This document shows, piece by piece, positions 12,761 to 15,000 of a stretch of DNA of 15,000 nt. The position numbers and the translations under genes were made by a program. The stretch is from assembly GCA_000493965.1 (NCBI GenBank), contig AWNV01000024.1:1-15000 (forward strand), in the 5' to 3' direction. Each line of letters starts with the position of its first letter. Position 1 is the stretch's first letter. The stretch is from Candidatus Aminicenans sakinawicola JGI OTU-1 (GTDB lineage: Bacteria > Acidobacteriota > Aminicenantia > Aminicenantales > Aminicenantaceae). A model generated the notes under the pieces. The model searched no databases. It was given only the letters and a program-made list of their open reading frames with translations, and was not told the DNA's origin.

Positions 12761-14294
12761 GTTTAAGAAAGGGAGTATGACTCTTATCTCAATTTTTATG
12801 TTTTTCATTTTTTCTGTTCTTGGGTTAGGTATGCTTTATAACTCACAGATTCATATAAGATTGACTGCCTGTAAGAAAAATTCAATGCTTCTGGGTTACG
12901 CTTCCGAAAACGGAATCAAGCAAAGTTTCAATCAACTTGTTCAGTTAGCCTTAAATAGGACTTCTTTATCAGTTCTTTCTTCGGGAGAAACAGAAGTGCT
13001 AAAAGAAGACGCTGTGAATAAAGGTATGAGAATAATTGAGAAACTTCTTGAATCGGAAATTCCACTTACTATCGCTTCAAATTGGGAAAAGTTGGGATGG
13101 GAAAGCAGCACAGTTTTTTCTTTAAAAAAAATTGAAGAAGAAGCCAGTCATTTTAGTGCAGCATACAGAGTAGATATCTGTTCTGAAGGAATGTTAAAAA
13201 ATTTTAAGCAAAGGAAGAGATCCGATCTTGAAGCTTCTATGAATATTTTTACCGGCAATCTCCCTCTTTCCATAATTCCCCTTCTTATAGATAAAGAATT
13301 AGACACGGAACAAAAGAAAAGTTTTTTGTCAAAAAATAAAATTGACATTCTTCCTTCCCAAAAGAATAAAATTCTTCCTAAAGCGGATTTTTCTAGGGAC
13401 CTTCTTCCAAATGAAGCAGTTCCTCAAATAAACAAAGCCTTAAAAATAAATATTTTTTATCCACAGGATCTTTCTACCTCTCAACTAAGGTCAGCCCTTG
13501 GGTTAGAAATATCGAAAGAACCTATACTGGATGGTGTTTATTTGATCAAAGATGATATGGGCCTTGGCGGGATTTTTGTCCAAGGAGATTTGGATGAAAT
13601 GACCATGGCTATCGAAGACGAGTTCCAGGTCCTATATTTCAAGATCGGACAAAGCTTTTGGGTTTTGAAATTCAGTCCGGCCAAGGGAAAAACACTTTTC
13701 TTCTCAGCTGCTGGAGTTAAGGTATATGACCTTGTTCCTATAGGAATTGTTATTGTCAATGGGGAAATCCATTCACTTGGAGGGGGAGTCATAGATTCAT
13801 CAGGTACAGTTGTCCTGTCCATAGAGGAAAAAGCATCCTGTATTCTTCGTGGTGTAAACTTGACAATTATTTCATCCGGCAGGGTAAATATTTCTTCTCA
13901 CCTTATATGTCAAGGATTGAAGTGGGAAGAAGGAATCCCTTATGTTAAAGATTCAAACTCTCAACTGAACATATTTGCTACAGGAAAGGATTTTTTGGGT
14001 GGCAGACCGAGAGATGGGGAAATTGTCATTGATGAGAATGCTCCTAAGGAGATAACAATTCAAGCATCTCTAACTGCTTCTGGAAAAGGCTTCAATATCC
14101 AGGGAGAGAAAAAAACAGTCCACCTTTTAGGAAGCCTGCATGCTTCGGATTACACCTCTAATGGGAATAGGCTTGAACTTACTTATGATGAGCGGTTTTT
14201 GGAGAAAAAAGACCTTCTTCAAAATGCTCCAGAAACAGTAAAACCCGTTCTTTATCTGTCATCTTTGAAGGTAATTGAATGGAAGGAAGATTAA
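12699..14294 (+). CDS. PilX-like pilus assembly protein with beta-helix-like (DUF7305-like) tail
   Basis: ATG 12699 follows AAGGAG (12686-12691) by 7 bases, a strong site inside the previous gene, so the 62-base overlap is real and suggests coupling. The 531-residue product is far longer than most minor pilins. Its N-terminus (K-K-G-S-M-T-L-I-S, residues about 23-30) is followed by one hydrophobic helix to about 45, but has no Glu at the usual +5 position, as I recall for GspK/PilK-type members. The middle is unassigned. The C-terminal part (from about 340) has repeating short beta strands (VLSIEEKASC, VNISSHLICQ) and ends with G-S-L-H-A-S-D-Y, N-G-N and Y-D-E-R, a DUF7305-like pattern I recognise from PilX proteins in related genomes. 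It may form a large pilus-tip or priming-complex subunit; that is inference. Confidence 0.83.
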   Translation: MKFLFFRKMLPWSLLSKRENEFKKGSMTLISIFMFFIFSVLGLGMLYNSQIHIRLTACKKNSMLLGYASENGIKQSFNQLVQLALNRTSLSVLSSGETEVLKEDAVNKGMRIIEKLLESEIPLTIASNWEKLGWESSTVFSLKKIEEEASHFSAAYRVDICSEGMLKNFKQRKRSDLEASMNIFTGNLPLSIIPLLIDKELDTEQKKSFLSKNKIDILPSQKNKILPKADFSRDLLPNEAVPQINKALKINIFYPQDLSTSQLRSALGLEISKEPILDGVYLIKDDMGLGGIFVQGDLDEMTMAIEDEFQVLYFKIGQSFWVLKFSPAKGKTLFFSAAGVKVYDLVPIGIVIVNGEIHSLGGGVIDSSGTVVLSIEEKASCILRGVNLTIISSGRVNISSHLICQGLKWEEGIPYVKDSNSQLNIFATGKDFLGGRPRDGEIVIDENAPKEITIQASLTASGKGFNIQGEKKTVHLLGSLHASDYTSNGNRLELTYDERFLEKKDLLQNAPETVKPVLYLSSLKVIEWKED

Positions 14295-14301
14295 GGCTGC
14301 A

Positions 14302-14745
14302 ATGATACAAGTAGAAATAAAAAAAAATGGATTTTCAATTTTAGAGGTTTTGACTTCAATGTTTGTTCTAGCAGTTGTAGTTGGAATAATGTCAATGCCT
14401 TTTATAAATATTTCCCCAAAGTACCGGCTGAAAAAGGCAGTTTGGGAGGTTAATTCACGAATGCACTATGCCAGGTATAAGGCAATTTTTGATGGAGTGA
14501 AGTACCGAATCAAATTTGGCCCAACGAGCTATGTTGTCGAGAAATACAATGAAATTCAAAATAAATGGATATGTGAACAGACCTTTTTTCTAGAAGCGGT
14601 GTCAATCCGAGCTAATAACAGTCCAACTTTTCATCCCAAGGGAACAGTTTCTAATTTGGCTACTATAATTATCTCGAATTCGGGCGGGGAATATAAAATA
14701 ACTCTTGCTATTTCAGGAAGAATAAAGGTTGTTCAGATTAAATAG
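14302..14745 (+). CDS. Minor pseudopilin, GspH/FimT-like
   Basis: ATG 14302 is chosen over an in-frame TTG at 14275 inside the previous gene, because AAGG lies 5 bases before it and it starts 7 bases after the previous stop. The 147-residue product has a 10-residue leader (M-I-Q-V-E-I-K-K-N-G) before F-S-I-L-E-V, with Glu at position 5 of the mature form and a hydrophobic helix. The mature domain has a helix (K-K-A-V-W-E-V-N-S-R-M-H-Y-A-R), a short strand block and a closing S-G-R-I-K, as in GspH/FimT pseudopilins. It completes the V-W-X-H set of minor pilins. The stop lies 3 bases from the convergent amidohydrolase, with no room for a terminator between. No major pilin, ATPase, secretin or PilR gene is in the window. 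Confidence 0.87.
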   Translation: MIQVEIKKNGFSILEVLTSMFVLAVVVGIMSMPFINISPKYRLKKAVWEVNSRMHYARYKAIFDGVKYRIKFGPTSYVVEKYNEIQNKWICEQTFFLEAVSIRANNSPTFHPKGTVSNLATIIISNSGGEYKITLAISGRIKVVQIK

Positions 14746-14748
14746 AAG

Positions 14749-15000
14749 TTATTTTTTTTCAAAAACTATCTTCCCGTCAATAATTGTATACTCAACTTCT
14801 ACTTTTAATATTTCTTCTTTCGGAATTTCGAGCATTTTTCTATCAAACACAGTGATGTCAGCAAGTTTTCCTTCTTCTAAAGAGCCGCGGAGATCGTCTT
14901 CAAAAGCCGCAAATGCGTTGTTGATTGTGTAAGCCTTGATAGCTTCTTCTACAGATATACACTGCTCTGGAAACCAGCCTTCTTCGGGAGTGCCTTTAAG
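14749..15000 (-). CDS. Amidohydrolase (family 3, YtcJ-like), C-terminal part
   Basis: The right edge cuts this minus-strand gene, leaving its last 83 residues and TAA (14749-14751). The stretch W-F-P-E-Q-C-I-S-V-E-E-A-I-K-A-Y-T-I-N-N, then G-S-L-E-E-G-K-L-A-D-I-T-V and V-E-Y-T-I-I-D-G-K-I-V-F-E matches the end of YtcJ-like metal-dependent amidohydrolases, which hydrolyse amide or related C-N bonds. The metal-binding residues lie upstream, outside the window, so the substrate cannot be judged. A T8 run on the plus strand (14752-14759) is in frame here. Its start, promoter and neighbours are not visible. Confidence 0.82.
   Translation of the reverse strand, partial: LKGTPEEGWFPEQCISVEEAIKAYTINNAFAAFEDDLRGSLEEGKLADITVFDRKMLEIPKEEILKVEVEYTIIDGKIVFEKK

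Overview
The window is AT-rich bacterial DNA from a Gram-negative-type organism. The evidence is a beta-barrel outer-membrane-type gene, many exported proteins with Sec-type signals, and type IV pilin-like genes. The mix of gene families (FG-GAP/ASPIC-UnbV protein, sulfatase-like lipoprotein, S9D-type glutamyl endopeptidase, SPASM radical SAM, YtcJ-like amidohydrolase, DUF7305-like PilX protein, Fn3-like tails) resembles Acidobacteriota-related lineages such as Candidatus Aminicenantes. That placement is inference from recall, not a computed one.

Layout. Positions 1-239 (minus) hold the 5' end of a TolB/PD40-propeller lipoprotein with a clear sigma-70 promoter. Divergently, 424-2526 (+) encodes an exported propeller plus SGNH/GDSL hydrolase plus Fn3-like protein, followed by a small outer-membrane barrel gene broken by a T7-tract frameshift (2531-3149) and a left-handed beta-helix acyltransferase (3243-4016) whose ribosome binding site is separated from its ATG by a 12-bp hairpin. 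On the minus strand, 4078-5892 is a secreted seven-motif FG-GAP/ASPIC-UnbV protein. On the plus strand, 6033-7892 is a sulfatase-superfamily lipoprotein with Thr in place of the formylglycine Cys/Ser. On the minus strand again, 8867-11275 (S9D peptidase) and 7899-8877 (radical SAM/SPASM, broken at an A8 tract beside an 18-bp tandem duplication) form an overlapping two-gene operon with a near-consensus sigma-70 promoter.

Positions 11542-14745 (+) are a compact four-gene minor-pilin operon (PilV-, PilW-, PilX-, GspH/FimT-like). Its upstream region carries a near-consensus sigma-54 -24/-12 element placed correctly before the Shine-Dalgarno sequence, and a TGTCAAC/GTTGACA inverted repeat about 130 bp upstream, where an enhancer-binding protein would sit. 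Positions 14749-15000 (minus) are the C-terminal end of an amidohydrolase.

The most interesting signals are the sigma-54/enhancer architecture of the pilin operon, the hairpin-bridged ribosome binding site of the acyltransferase, two genes broken at homopolymer tracts (slippage, phase variation, decay or consensus error), the Thr-type sulfatase, and an apparently leaderless start for the SGNH gene. No intergenic gap exceeds 300 bases; the longest are 11276-11541 and 240-423, both described below. I saw no tRNA, rRNA, CRISPR array, insertion sequence or phage gene.
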